Shown piece after piece: positions 51,672 through 60,124 of a stretch of DNA of 64,000 nucleotides. How positions within the stretch are numbered: the first letter of the stretch is position 1; every line of letters begins with the position of its first letter. A program made the position numbers and the translations under genes. The DNA comes from Nocardioides sp. (GTDB lineage Bacteria > Actinomycetota > Actinomycetes > Propionibacteriales > Nocardioidaceae). Location: NCBI RefSeq assembly GCF_030019515.1, contig NZ_JASEEQ010000016.1, forward strand, positions 35,633 to 99,632. The letters are read 5' to 3'. Below the pieces are notes generated by a model. It was given only the letters and a program-made list of their open reading frames with translations, did not search any database and was not told the DNA's origin.

Positions 51672-53141
51672 TCAGATCGAGACGAAGCCCTGGGCCAGGC
51701 CGATGACGCCGGCGACCGAGAGGCCGACGACCACGGCGACGACCGCACGCTCGGCCATCGTGAACATCTCCGCCCGGGCCTGCGAGCGCGCCCAGACGTA
51801 GAGCGCGGTGCCGACCAGGTAGAAGATCCCGGCCACGAGCACGTACTCCCAGCCGCCCGCGTAGACCAGCCACACGGCGTACGCCAGGGCCACCAGGCCG
51901 ACCGTCAGGTCACGGGTCCGGCCGTCGTGCTCGGCGTAGGTCTCGCCGGTGAGGGCGAGCTTGACCTGGTACAGCGCCGACCAGAGGTAGGGCAGCAGGA
52001 TCAGCGAGGTCGCGAGGTAGATCAGGTCGGTGTAGGTGCTGTCGTTGACGAGGGTCCACAGCAGCATCAGCTGGACGCAGCCATTGGTCAGCCAGAGCGC
52101 ATTCGACGGGGCGCCGTACCGGTTCTCCGCTCCGAGCTGGCGCGGCAGCACGCCCTCGCGAGCCGGCAGGCGGAGGATCTCGACGCACAGCAGCACCCAG
52201 GAGAGGAGCGCGCCGAGCAGCGAGATCGCCAGGCCGATCGAGATGAAGCCGGTGCCCCAGCTGCCGACCTCGTGCCGCATCAGGCCGGCCATCGACGGGT
52301 CCTCGAGACCCGCGATCTTCGCCTGGTTCATCAGGCCGTAGGCCAGCAGGTTCACGGCGAGCAACAGCACCAGCACGCCGACGAAGCCGATCACGGTCGC
52401 TCGGCCGACGTCGCTGCGCTTGGTGGCGCGCTGGCTGTAGACCGAGGCGCCCTCGATGCCGATGAACACCCAGACGGTGACCAGCATCATGTTCTTGACC
52501 TGGTCCAGGGTGGAGCCGAGGCCCTGGCCGTCGCCCCACACGTCGGTGGTGAAGATGCCCGCCCTGAAGCCGACGACCGCGATCGCGATGAAGGTCAGGA
52601 TCGGGACGACCTTGGCGATCGTCACCAGCGTGTTGACGAAGGCCGCGCCGCTCACGCCGCGCAGCGTCAGCGCGTGCACCACCCAGAGCACGACGGAGGC
52701 GCCGATGACGGCCGCCACGGTGTTCCCGCCCTCGAAGGCCGGCACGAAGTAGCCGAGGGTCGACATCAGCAGGACGAGGTAGCCCACGTTGCCGATCCAG
52801 GCGCTGATCCAGTAACCCCACGCCGAGGTGAAGCCGAGGTAGTTGCCGAAGCCGGCGCGGGCGTATCCGTAGACACCGCCGTCCACGTCGGGCTTGCGGC
52901 GCGACAGGGTCTGGAAGACGAACGCCAGCATCAGCATGCCGACGCCGGTCACCAGCCAGCCGATGAGCAGCGGCCCGGGAGCAGCGCTCCCGGCCATCTG
53001 CGAGGGCAGCGCGAAGATGCCGCTACCGATCATGGACCCCACGACAAGGGCGATCAGGGCGGGCAGCGCCAGGGTGCCGGCGCCTCTCGCGGACTGCTCA
53101 GGGCTCGGGCCCGACGGTGGTCGGACCATCTGCTGAGTCAT
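51672..53141 (-). CDS. arcD: arginine/ornithine antiporter (APC family)
   Basis: 489 aa, 12-13 predicted transmembrane segments, amino acid-polyamine-organocation family. ALIALVVGSMIGSGIFALP at the first helix is the substrate-binding GSGIF motif, and WVFIGIEGASVYSQRA resembles the ArcD signature. It would exchange external arginine for ornithine made by ArcB. First gene of the arc operon; ATG 53141. Confidence 0.9.
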   Translation of the reverse strand: MTQQMVRPPSGPSPEQSARGAGTLALPALIALVVGSMIGSGIFALPSQMAGSAAPGPLLIGWLVTGVGMLMLAFVFQTLSRRKPDVDGGVYGYARAGFGNYLGFTSAWGYWISAWIGNVGYLVLLMSTLGYFVPAFEGGNTVAAVIGASVVLWVVHALTLRGVSGAAFVNTLVTIAKVVPILTFIAIAVVGFRAGIFTTDVWGDGQGLGSTLDQVKNMMLVTVWVFIGIEGASVYSQRATKRSDVGRATVIGFVGVLVLLLAVNLLAYGLMNQAKIAGLEDPSMAGLMRHEVGSWGTGFISIGLAISLLGALLSWVLLCVEILRLPAREGVLPRQLGAENRYGAPSNALWLTNGCVQLMLLWTLVNDSTYTDLIYLATSLILLPYLWSALYQVKLALTGETYAEHDGRTRDLTVGLVALAYAVWLVYAGGWEYVLVAGIFYLVGTALYVWARSQARAEMFTMAERAVVAVVVGLSVAGVIGLAQGFVSI

Positions 53142-53165
53142 GGTTTCTAGGGCCTCCTTCAGGAG

Positions 53166-53185
53166 ACGGAAGACCGATCTTCCGT
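53166..53185. promoter_or_regulatory. perfect 8-bp inverted repeat in arc leader
   Basis: ACGGAAGA-CCGA-TCTTCCGT, 25 nt upstream of the arcD ATG and just downstream of the predicted -10. It could be an operator or an RNA hairpin in the short leader. Confidence 0.5.
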
Positions 53186-53195
53186 CCTGGGAAGG

Positions 53196-53201
53196 ACGCT
53201 A
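53196..53201 (-). promoter_or_regulatory. -10 hexamer of the arc operon
   Basis: Minus-strand TAGCGT, 54 nt before the arcD ATG. The rest of 53202-53415 shows nothing else I can support. Confidence 0.45.
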
Positions 53202-53415
53202 GGAGGCCACGACAGGTCCGCAGCAGGGACGAACGGCACGACGACCTGGGACCCGTCCCAGCCCACGCGGGAGCGCCGACGGGGCCCGCACGAGGAGTCT
53301 CTCGGTGCCGCGGCGGCCGTGCGCGCGGCGGCACGAATGGCTGTACATCTCCATGCATGACCTTGCAGCCAAAGGTCCCGATCCGGAGGACTCCGCCGCC
53401 GGTGCCCGCCGAGCG

Positions 53416-54429
53416 TCAGTCCGCCACGTCGAGCAGCACCTTGCCGACCGCGCCGGCCTCCACGGCGTCCTGCGCCGCCGCGGCCCGGGCCAGCGGGTAG
53501 TGGTGCAGCGGCAACCCGGCGTCCTCACCCACGCGGAGGGCGCCGCCGGCGAGAGCGGCCGAGACGTCCTCGACGGCCGCGCGGAGCAGCTGCTCGTGCA
53601 GGGTGTAGAGGATCAGGAACTGGAAGCGCAGGTTCTTCCCGAATGCCGCGCGCAGCGGCAGGCTCAGGGTGTCCCCGCCGTTGTTGGCGTAGATCGAGAC
53701 GGTGCCGTGCACCCGCACCACCTCGAGGTCGAGCTCGATGTTCTGCGCGGGGGCGACCTCGACGGCGACGTCCACTCCGTCGGGAGCGACGGCGAGGATC
53801 GCCTGGGCCACCCCCGGCTCCCGGTAGTTCACGACGTGGTGGGCGCCCGCGGCCCGGGCGAGCCTGGCCTTCTCCTCGCTGCTGACCGTCGCGACCACGG
53901 TCGCGCCGGCCCAGCGGGCCAGCTGGATCGCGGCATGGCCGACCGCGCCCGCTCCGCCGGCCACGAGCACCACCCGGCCCTGGAGGGCGCCGGGGCCCAG
54001 CCGGGACGGGCCGCCCTCGGCCGCGGTCAGGGCGCGGTGCGCCGTGACCGCCGGCACGCCCAGGCTCGCGCCGAGGTCGAACGAGGCGCCCTCGGGCAGC
54101 GGCACCACCCGGCCGGCCGGCTGCACGGTGAACTCGGCCGCCGTCCCATAGGCGCGCCCGTGCTGGGCGAGCACCAGCCACACCGGGTCGCCGACCGCCA
54201 CACCGTCGACCCCTTCGCCGAGCGCGTCGACGACGCCCGCGCCGTCCTGGCCGGGTACGACCTCGTCGTACCCCGACATCATGCCGGCGCGGAACTTCCA
54301 GTCGGTGGGATTCACGCCGGACCGGAGGACCCGGACCCGGACCTCGCCCGGACCCGGCTCGGGGAGGTCGCGCTCGGCGACCTCCAGCACCGACGACGGA
54401 CCGGTCTCCTGGTAGACGACTGCGCGCAT
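53416..54429 (-). CDS. NADPH:quinone oxidoreductase-like (zinc-free MDR family)
   Basis: 337 aa medium-chain dehydrogenase/reductase. N-terminal GroES-like domain (LPEPGPGEVRVRVLRSGVNPTDWKFR), VPGQDGAGVV, then a Rossmann domain with VVLVAGGAGAVGHAAIQLA for NADPH. No zinc-binding cysteines, which fits the quinone-reductase group. The substrate is unknown. ATG 54429. It stands between the arc promoter region and the ParA-like gene, probably monocistronic. Confidence 0.85.
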   Translation of the reverse strand: MRAVVYQETGPSSVLEVAERDLPEPGPGEVRVRVLRSGVNPTDWKFRAGMMSGYDEVVPGQDGAGVVDALGEGVDGVAVGDPVWLVLAQHGRAYGTAAEFTVQPAGRVVPLPEGASFDLGASLGVPAVTAHRALTAAEGGPSRLGPGALQGRVVLVAGGAGAVGHAAIQLARWAGATVVATVSSEEKARLARAAGAHHVVNYREPGVAQAILAVAPDGVDVAVEVAPAQNIELDLEVVRVHGTVSIYANNGGDTLSLPLRAAFGKNLRFQFLILYTLHEQLLRAAVEDVSAALAGGALRVGEDAGLPLHHYPLARAAAAQDAVEAGAVGKVLLDVAD

Positions 54430-54450
54430 ACGACAGTCTCCCACGCAGCG

Positions 54451-55782
54451 TCAGAGTGCCGCGGCCATGCCGGCGCAGGCCTTGAGCCACTCCATCTTGG
54501 TGCCGCGCGAGAGCTGGGAGTACGGCACGACCGAGCCGGCCACCAGGGCCGGGTCGTAGGGCACCCGGTAGACCGCGCGGGTGCGCTGCTGGTAGACGTC
54601 GACCAGGTCCGCCGCGAGCTTGGTGTCGACGGCCGCGGAGGGGTCGGAGAGCACGGTGATCGCCTTGTACTTGAGATTCTGGTAGCCCGCGTCCTGGAGG
54701 GCGTCGAGCATCCAGAGGCCGCTGTAGCCGGTGTCCTCGCGCACGGTGCTGGTGACCACGAGCAGATCGGCCGCACCGGCGGCGGCGAGCCAGTTCTCGG
54801 CGCGCATGTTGTTGCCGGTGTCGATCAGGATGACCCGGTAGAACCGCTCGAGCAGCTTGTGCACCGCGTCGAAGTCCTGGGCCCGGATCGTGCCGGTCAC
54901 GTCGGGCCGCTCGTCGGAGGCGAGGACGTCGAAGTGGGCGTCGCCCTGCGAGCGCACGAAGGCGCCGAGGTCCCCGATGCGCGACTGGTAGACGTCGGTG
55001 AACCGCTCGAGGTCCTCCAGCAGCTCCCGGGTCGTGTTGCGGTGGGCGCTCCGGGTACCCCGGATGCCGAGCGTGCCGCGAGTCTCGTTGTTGTCCCAGG
55101 CCACTACGCCCCCGCCGCGGACGGTGCCGAAGGTGTACCCGGCGGCGAGCACGCCGGTGGTCTTGGCGGCGCCGCCCTTGGGGTTGATGAACGCGATCGT
55201 GCGCGGGCCGTCGAAGTCTTTCTGGATCGCCTGGCGGTCGCGCTCATAGGCGAGCTCGGTGGCGCCCATCCGCGGCGTCACCAGCCCGCCGCTCCACCGG
55301 CGCACGGCGCCCCGCCAGCCCCAGGTCGCCGGGCCGTGCTCCTGGGCCGCGTCGCGGCGGTCCAAGAAGTCGGTCGCGCTCATGAAGCGACGCACCTCGC
55401 CCTCGGTGCCGGCCGGCTGCTCCGGGTCCGCGGCCCCGCCCTCCCCGACCAGTACGACCGGTGCCGCGGGCGGCGCCGACGGCGGTGCCGCGGGCGGAGG
55501 GCCGGACGGAGAGTACGACGGCGGGGGCCCGCTCCCCGGACGTGAGGGGGGCGGCGGCGAGGACGGCGGCGGCGAGGACGGCATCGGCGCCGACCCGGCC
55601 CGCGGGTCGGGCAACGGGTCGGTCAGCGGATCGGCGGGACCGGCCGGGCCACGCGACCCGGCACCCGGGCCGCCGCCCCGGTGAGCGGCGTACGCGGCCA
55701 GGTCCTCCGGGGTGTAGAGCCGGTCGCTGGTGTCGCCGTGGTCGTGTCGCGAGCCGGCCGAGCTCCACGCATCCTGCGACAT
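54451..55782 (-). CDS. MinD/ParA-like ATPase with proline-rich N-terminus
   Basis: 443 aa. Residues about 45-110 are proline/serine/glycine-rich; the C-terminal half is a SIMIBI ATPase with deviant Walker A PKGGAAKTT (201-209), WDNNETRGTLGIRG, and FYRVILIDTGNNM as the Walker B strand. This layout resembles EspI/type VII-secretion-associated and actinobacterial polar ParA-like proteins, but no ESX gene is nearby. ATG 55782 has GGAGGAGG upstream; in-frame codons before it are not supported. Confidence 0.8.
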   Translation of the reverse strand: MSQDAWSSAGSRHDHGDTSDRLYTPEDLAAYAAHRGGGPGAGSRGPAGPADPLTDPLPDPRAGSAPMPSSPPPSSPPPPSRPGSGPPPSYSPSGPPPAAPPSAPPAAPVVLVGEGGAADPEQPAGTEGEVRRFMSATDFLDRRDAAQEHGPATWGWRGAVRRWSGGLVTPRMGATELAYERDRQAIQKDFDGPRTIAFINPKGGAAKTTGVLAAGYTFGTVRGGGVVAWDNNETRGTLGIRGTRSAHRNTTRELLEDLERFTDVYQSRIGDLGAFVRSQGDAHFDVLASDERPDVTGTIRAQDFDAVHKLLERFYRVILIDTGNNMRAENWLAAAGAADLLVVTSTVREDTGYSGLWMLDALQDAGYQNLKYKAITVLSDPSAAVDTKLAADLVDVYQQRTRAVYRVPYDPALVAGSVVPYSQLSRGTKMEWLKACAGMAAAL

Positions 55783-55881
55783 CGAGGTCCTCCTCCGCGA
55801 GACTGGGGGTTCCTGCTGAGTGCGTCCTTCCCCCATTTCGGGCCCGTCACACGCGCGAGCGGTCGAGCGCGCCGGGCGGGC

Positions 55882-56715
55882 TCACTGGGACAGGTGCCGC
55901 GCCCGAGCCAGCGTGAAGAGGCCGTAGCAGGCGAGCCCGATGCCCAGCAGGCAGAGCAGGACCGGGCCGAAGGGCTGCTCGAGCACCTTGAACAGGGCCT
56001 GGTCGAGGCCGCCGGACTTGGAGGCGTCGTGGGTGGCGGCCCCGTAGACGATGAGACCGCCGGCCACGAGGAACGCGATCCCGCGGGCCGTGTAGCCGGC
56101 CTTGCCGAACGCGAGGTACGCCGTGCCGCTGCTGCCGCTGCGGCCCTCGGCGTCCAGCTTGTCGGCGAAGCCCTCGGTCCAGGCTCGGTAGCCCTGGTAG
56201 CAGCCGTAACCGATGACGGCGAGGCCCGCCAGGCCGACCAGCAGCTGGCCGCCGGGCCACTCCATCACGGAGGCGGTCCAGCTCTTGTTCTTGCCCGAGG
56301 ACCCGGAGCCGGTGGCGACCCGGAGGCCGGAGAGCCCGATGGCCGCGTAGATGATCGCCTTGCCGACCGAGACCAGGCGCTTGCGCGTGCGCTTGCTGTC
56401 GTCGCGCTCCTCCTGGTGGCCGAACGCCGCGTCCAGCAGCTTCCAGAGCACCAGCAGGAACATCCCGATGGAGACGACCCAGATCAGCACGTCGCCGAAC
56501 GGCTGCTCGGCCAGCTGGTGCATGGCGCCGGAGCTGGACGGCTTGCCCTCACGGTCGCCCAAGGCGAGCTGGACGGCCAGCCAGCCGATCATCAGATACA
56601 CCACGGCGTAGGCGACAAGACCGGCGCGGACGGCGTAGTCCATCCACTTGCTGTTGTGCGCGTCGCGGCCGGCTCCCTCGGCCCGTCGCGCGGCGCTCCC
56701 TCCCGAGACGGTCAT
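55882..56715 (-). CDS. DUF1206 membrane protein
   Basis: 277 aa with six transmembrane segments arranged as three repeats of a two-helix unit (each beginning near a YAVRAGLVAYAVVYLMIGW / KAIIYAAIGLS / YTARGIAFLVAGG type helix), the DUF1206 pattern. Function unknown. ATG 56715 overlaps the flavoprotein stop by 4 bp, so the two are translated together. Confidence 0.88.
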   Translation of the reverse strand: MTVSGGSAARRAEGAGRDAHNSKWMDYAVRAGLVAYAVVYLMIGWLAVQLALGDREGKPSSSGAMHQLAEQPFGDVLIWVVSIGMFLLVLWKLLDAAFGHQEERDDSKRTRKRLVSVGKAIIYAAIGLSGLRVATGSGSSGKNKSWTASVMEWPGGQLLVGLAGLAVIGYGCYQGYRAWTEGFADKLDAEGRSGSSGTAYLAFGKAGYTARGIAFLVAGGLIVYGAATHDASKSGGLDQALFKVLEQPFGPVLLCLLGIGLACYGLFTLARARHLSQ

Positions 56716-58088
56716 GACAGCTCGGCGATGGCGGACTCGATGGCCCGGTGGAAGGTGGGGTAGGCGTACATCATGTTCCTCAACGTGTCGACGGGGACCT
56801 CCGCGTGGACCGCGACGGCCAGGAAGCCGAGGATCTCTCCGCCCGTCGGGCCCACCGCGGTGGCTCCGACCAGGACCCCCCGGTCCGCGTCCTCGACGAC
56901 CTTGATCAGGCCGTGCCCACCGGGTCCGTGAGTGAAACCTCGCGACGAGCTCGCCAGGTCGGTGGTGCCGGTGCGGACCCGCAGCCCGGCGTCGCGCGCC
57001 TGCTGCTCGGTCAGCCCCACGCCGCCGACCTCCGGGTCGGTGAACGTCGTGTGCGGCACCGCGTGGTAGCGCGCCGGCTGCCCCGGCTCGCCGAGGATGT
57101 CGCGCTGAGCGACGGCCGACTGGTACATCGAGACGTGGGTGAAGCCGCCCTTGCCGGTCACGTCGCCGATCGCCCAGAGGCCTTCGGCGGCCCGCAGGTG
57201 CTCGTCGACCTCGATGGTCCGCGCCGTCGGGTCCAGGCCGACCGTCTCGAGGCCGAGGTCGTCCAGGTTGGGGATCCGGCCGGCGGCGACCAGCAGCTTG
57301 TCGGCGCTCAGCTCCTCTCCCGTGTCGAGCCGGATCGTGAAGACGCCCTCGGCGTAGCCGACCTGCGTCGCCTCGACGCCGGTCAGCACCCGGATGCCCT
57401 CCTCGGCGAAGACCTGCGCCACGAGCTCCGCGGCCTCGGGCTCGTCGGCAGGAAGCAGCCGCGCGCCGCGCTGCACCACGGTGACCCGGACGCCGAACCG
57501 GGAGAAGACCTGCGCGAGCTCGCACCCGATCGGCCCGCCGCCCAGGACGACCAGCGTGGCAGGCAGCTCGGTGACCTGCACCGCGTCGCGGTTCGTCCAG
57601 TACGGCGTCCCCGCCAGGCCCTCGACCGGCGGTGCGGCCGGGTGGGTGCCGGGGTTGACCAGCACGCCCCGCTCGGCGACGTACGTCGTGGTCGTGCCGT
57701 CCGGCTCCTCGACGCGCACCCGGCCCGGCCCGTCGAGCCGGCCCACCCCGTGGTGGAAGGTCACCCCGGCGTCCCGGAGCCGGTCGACCGCGATCGTGTC
57801 GTCCCACCCGGTGGTCGCCTCCTCGTCGATGCGGCGCGCGACCACCGCCCAGGCGGGGGCGACCGTCGCCTCCCCGGCGACCGCGGCTGCCCGGCGCACC
57901 TCGGCGACCACGTCGCCACCGCGCACCATCATCTTGGTGGGGACGCAGCCGTAGTAGGGGCACTCGCCTCCGACCAGGTGCTTGTCCACGGCCACGACCC
58001 GCATTCCTGCGCGGGCGGCGCCGGTGGCGAGAGCCTCGCCGCCGGGCCCGGTGCCGATCACGACCAGGTCCACCTGCTGAGCGTCCAT
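56712..58088 (-). CDS. FAD-dependent pyridine nucleotide-disulfide oxidoreductase
   Basis: 458 aa. FAD-binding VVIGTGPGGEALA, redox pair Cys43/Cys48 in GGECPYYGCVPTK, NAD(P)-binding VVLGGGPIGCELAQVF, GLWAIGDVTG for FAD. The C-terminal dimerisation domain has YAYPTFHRAIESA where lipoamide dehydrogenases and glutathione reductases have HxHPTxxE, so the usual His-Glu base is missing. Substrate unknown; mercuric-reductase-like is the closest label. ATG 58088; CATAGT lies 6 nt upstream, possibly leaderless. Confidence 0.85.
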   Translation of the reverse strand: MDAQQVDLVVIGTGPGGEALATGAARAGMRVVAVDKHLVGGECPYYGCVPTKMMVRGGDVVAEVRRAAAVAGEATVAPAWAVVARRIDEEATTGWDDTIAVDRLRDAGVTFHHGVGRLDGPGRVRVEEPDGTTTTYVAERGVLVNPGTHPAAPPVEGLAGTPYWTNRDAVQVTELPATLVVLGGGPIGCELAQVFSRFGVRVTVVQRGARLLPADEPEAAELVAQVFAEEGIRVLTGVEATQVGYAEGVFTIRLDTGEELSADKLLVAAGRIPNLDDLGLETVGLDPTARTIEVDEHLRAAEGLWAIGDVTGKGGFTHVSMYQSAVAQRDILGEPGQPARYHAVPHTTFTDPEVGGVGLTEQQARDAGLRVRTGTTDLASSSRGFTHGPGGHGLIKVVEDADRGVLVGATAVGPTGGEILGFLAVAVHAEVPVDTLRNMMYAYPTFHRAIESAIAELS

Positions 58089-58125
58089 GGGTCCACTATG
58101 GGCCCCTGACCCGAGCCGCGGTGGC

Positions 58126-58533
58126 TCAGACGATGGACGGCTTGTTCCGCACGATGCTGCCGAGGATGCCGTTGACGAACTGCGGCGACTCATCGGTGGA
58201 GAGGTCGGTGACCAGCGCCATCGCCTCGCTCACCGCCACCGCGTCGGGGATGTCGTCGGCGTACAGCAGCTCCCACACGCCCAGCCGCAGCACGTTCCGA
58301 TCGACGGCCGGCATCCGTGCCAACGTCCAGCCCTGCGAGTACGACGAGAGCAGCTCGTCGATGCGCGCGCGGTGCTCGACCACGCCGCGCACCAGGGTGG
58401 CCGTGTAGTCGTTCGTCGGCCCCTCGCCCTCCGCGATCGCCCGGTCCAGGGCGGCCACGGCGTCCTCACCGCGCACGTCGGAGGCGTACAGCACGTCCAG
58501 TGCGCGCTTGCGGGCCTTGGAGCGGGCGCTCAT
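58126..58533 (-). CDS. nusB: transcription antitermination factor NusB
   Basis: 135 aa all-helical RNA-binding protein: ARKRALDVLYASDVRG, MPAVDRNVLRLGVWELLY, VSEAMALVTDLSTDESPQFVNGILG. Works with NusE in rRNA antitermination. ATG 58533 shares one base with the efp stop (TGATG). Confidence 0.95.
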   Translation of the reverse strand: MSARSKARKRALDVLYASDVRGEDAVAALDRAIAEGEGPTNDYTATLVRGVVEHRARIDELLSSYSQGWTLARMPAVDRNVLRLGVWELLYADDIPDAVAVSEAMALVTDLSTDESPQFVNGILGSIVRNKPSIV

Positions 58534-59096
58534 CAGCCCTTCACACGACCGAGGTAGGAGGAGTCGCGGGTGTCGACCTTGACCTTCTCGCCCTGGTTGA
58601 TGAACAGCGGGACCTGGATCTCGTGGCCGGTCTCCAGCGTCGCCGGCTTGGTGCGACCGGTGGCGGAGTCGCCGGCGAGACCGGGCTCGGTGAACGTGAT
58701 CACGAGCTCGACCGAGGCCGGGAGCTCGATGAACAGGACGCGACCCTCGTTGGTGGCGACGATCGCCTCCTGGTTCTCCAGGAGGAAGTTCTTCGCGGAG
58801 CCCACGATCTCCGGGGCGATCTCGAGCTGGTCGTAGCTCTGGACGTCCATGAAGACGTACGACGAGCCGTCGTTGTAGAGGTACTGCATGGTGCGCCGGT
58901 CGACCGTGGCGGTCTCGACCTTGGTGCCGGCGTTGAAGGTCTTGTCGACGCTCTTGTTCGACTCGACGTTCTTCAGCTTGGTGCGCACGAAGGCCGGGCC
59001 CTTGCCGGGCTTGACGTGCTGGAACTCCACCACGGCCCAGAGCTGACCGTCGATGTTGAGAACCATGCCGTTCTTCAGGTCGTTCGTCGTTGCCAT
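58533..59096 (-). CDS. efp: elongation factor P
   Basis: 187 aa, three beta-barrel domains: N-terminal KOW-like with VEFQHVKPGKGPAFVRTKLKN (the Lys at the loop tip is the site modified in other bacteria), then two OB domains. Relieves ribosome stalling at proline runs. ATG 59096. No adjacent epmA/epmB-type modification gene. Confidence 0.97.
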   Translation of the reverse strand: MATTNDLKNGMVLNIDGQLWAVVEFQHVKPGKGPAFVRTKLKNVESNKSVDKTFNAGTKVETATVDRRTMQYLYNDGSSYVFMDVQSYDQLEIAPEIVGSAKNFLLENQEAIVATNEGRVLFIELPASVELVITFTEPGLAGDSATGRTKPATLETGHEIQVPLFINQGEKVKVDTRDSSYLGRVKG

Positions 59097-59211
59097 GCGC
59101 GCGTGTCAGCCTTCTGGTCGCGAGTGTCGGGGAGCCACCCGGATCGCGCCGGGCACAGCGCACGAGTCTATCGGCTCGGCGCCCACGCACCGAAACCGCT
59201 GCGCGAGGCGG

Positions 59212-60006
59212 TCAGGCCAGCTCCCAGACGACCCGGACGGTGACGGCGGTCCGGTCCCGCCCGGCGCGGATCGGCACGGCGCTCAGGTCCATCGCCGCGC
59301 GACCCAGCACCGCGGACCCGAACTGCTGGAACGGCGAGGGCCGCGGCCGGGCGTGCACCTCTAGGAGCCTGACCACGTCCCCGAGCGTCTGGCCGGAGGC
59401 CTCGGCGTACTGCCGCGCCTTGGCGGTCGCCTCCTCCACGGCGGCGTCCCGCGCCCTCTCCAGGACCGCGCCGGTGTCGCCGACCAGCAGCCGGATGCCG
59501 CTCACCCGGACGGCGTCGCCGCCGGCCCGGACGGCGGCGCTGACGGCCTCGCCACCCCGGGCGAGCTCCTTGACCAGGACCGAGGCCCGCTCCGAGACCC
59601 GGTAGCCGGTGATCGTCGGCGGGCTGTAGTCGTGGTACTGGTACACCGGCGTCATCGAGAGCCCGGTCGTCTGGACATCGGACCTGGCGACGTCGTACTT
59701 CGCCAGCGCCCCGAGGACCCGGCCCATCGTCGCGTTCGCCGCGGCGAGGGCATCGTCGAGATCCGCCCGGGTCAGGGTCACCCCGAGGCCGAAGGACAGC
59801 TGGTCGGGCACCGCCCCGGCCTCGCCGGTCCCGGTCATCGTCAGGAGCCGGGGTCGCTCGGCCTGCGCCGCGCCACCGTCGGCGGCGGCCTGCGCCGCCG
59901 GTGTGCCGCCGCCGGAGCCGCCGAGGAGGTAGGCCACCACCAGCGCCATCGCCACCAGCGCGGCCACGAGCAGCCCGCGCACACCGACCGTCACGTTCCC
60001 GTTCAT
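59212..60006 (-). CDS. SIMPL-domain (DUF541) exported protein
   Basis: 264 aa. Signal anchor or signal peptide (about 8-30), Ala/Gly-rich linker, then the SIMPL fold with LTMTGTGEAGAVPDQLSFGLGV, TTGLSMTPVYQYHDYSPPTITGYRVSERASV and ARQYAEASGQTLGDVVRLLE. Function unknown; homologues are periplasmic or cell-surface. ATG 60006. It lies between aroQ and efp. Confidence 0.85.
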   Translation of the reverse strand: MNGNVTVGVRGLLVAALVAMALVVAYLLGGSGGGTPAAQAAADGGAAQAERPRLLTMTGTGEAGAVPDQLSFGLGVTLTRADLDDALAAANATMGRVLGALAKYDVARSDVQTTGLSMTPVYQYHDYSPPTITGYRVSERASVLVKELARGGEAVSAAVRAGGDAVRVSGIRLLVGDTGAVLERARDAAVEEATAKARQYAEASGQTLGDVVRLLEVHARPRPSPFQQFGSAVLGRAAMDLSAVPIRAGRDRTAVTVRVVWELA

Positions 60007-60055
60007 GCCGGATGGGACGGATCGGCGTGCTGAGTGGTTCCGCGGGCGCCATCTC

Positions 60056-60120
60056 CCGTCGAGTGACGTGAAGTGGCTGGATTGCCCGCTCCGGGACAGC
60101 CAGTTCGCGTCACTCGACGG
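60056..60120. repeat. 24-bp imperfect inverted repeat (hairpin element)
   Basis: Arms 60056-60079 and 60097-60120 are complementary at 22 of 24 positions around a 17-nt loop. It lies between the aroQ stop (60125) and the SIMPL gene. It may serve as a terminator for the aro operon or be a REP-type mobile palindrome; no direct repeats or transposase are visible. Confidence 0.7.
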
Positions 60121-60124
60121 ACAG

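Noticed and set aside
60056..60120. Inverted repeat as the ends of an insertion sequence
   Set aside because: The 17-nt loop cannot hold a transposase and no target duplication is visible.
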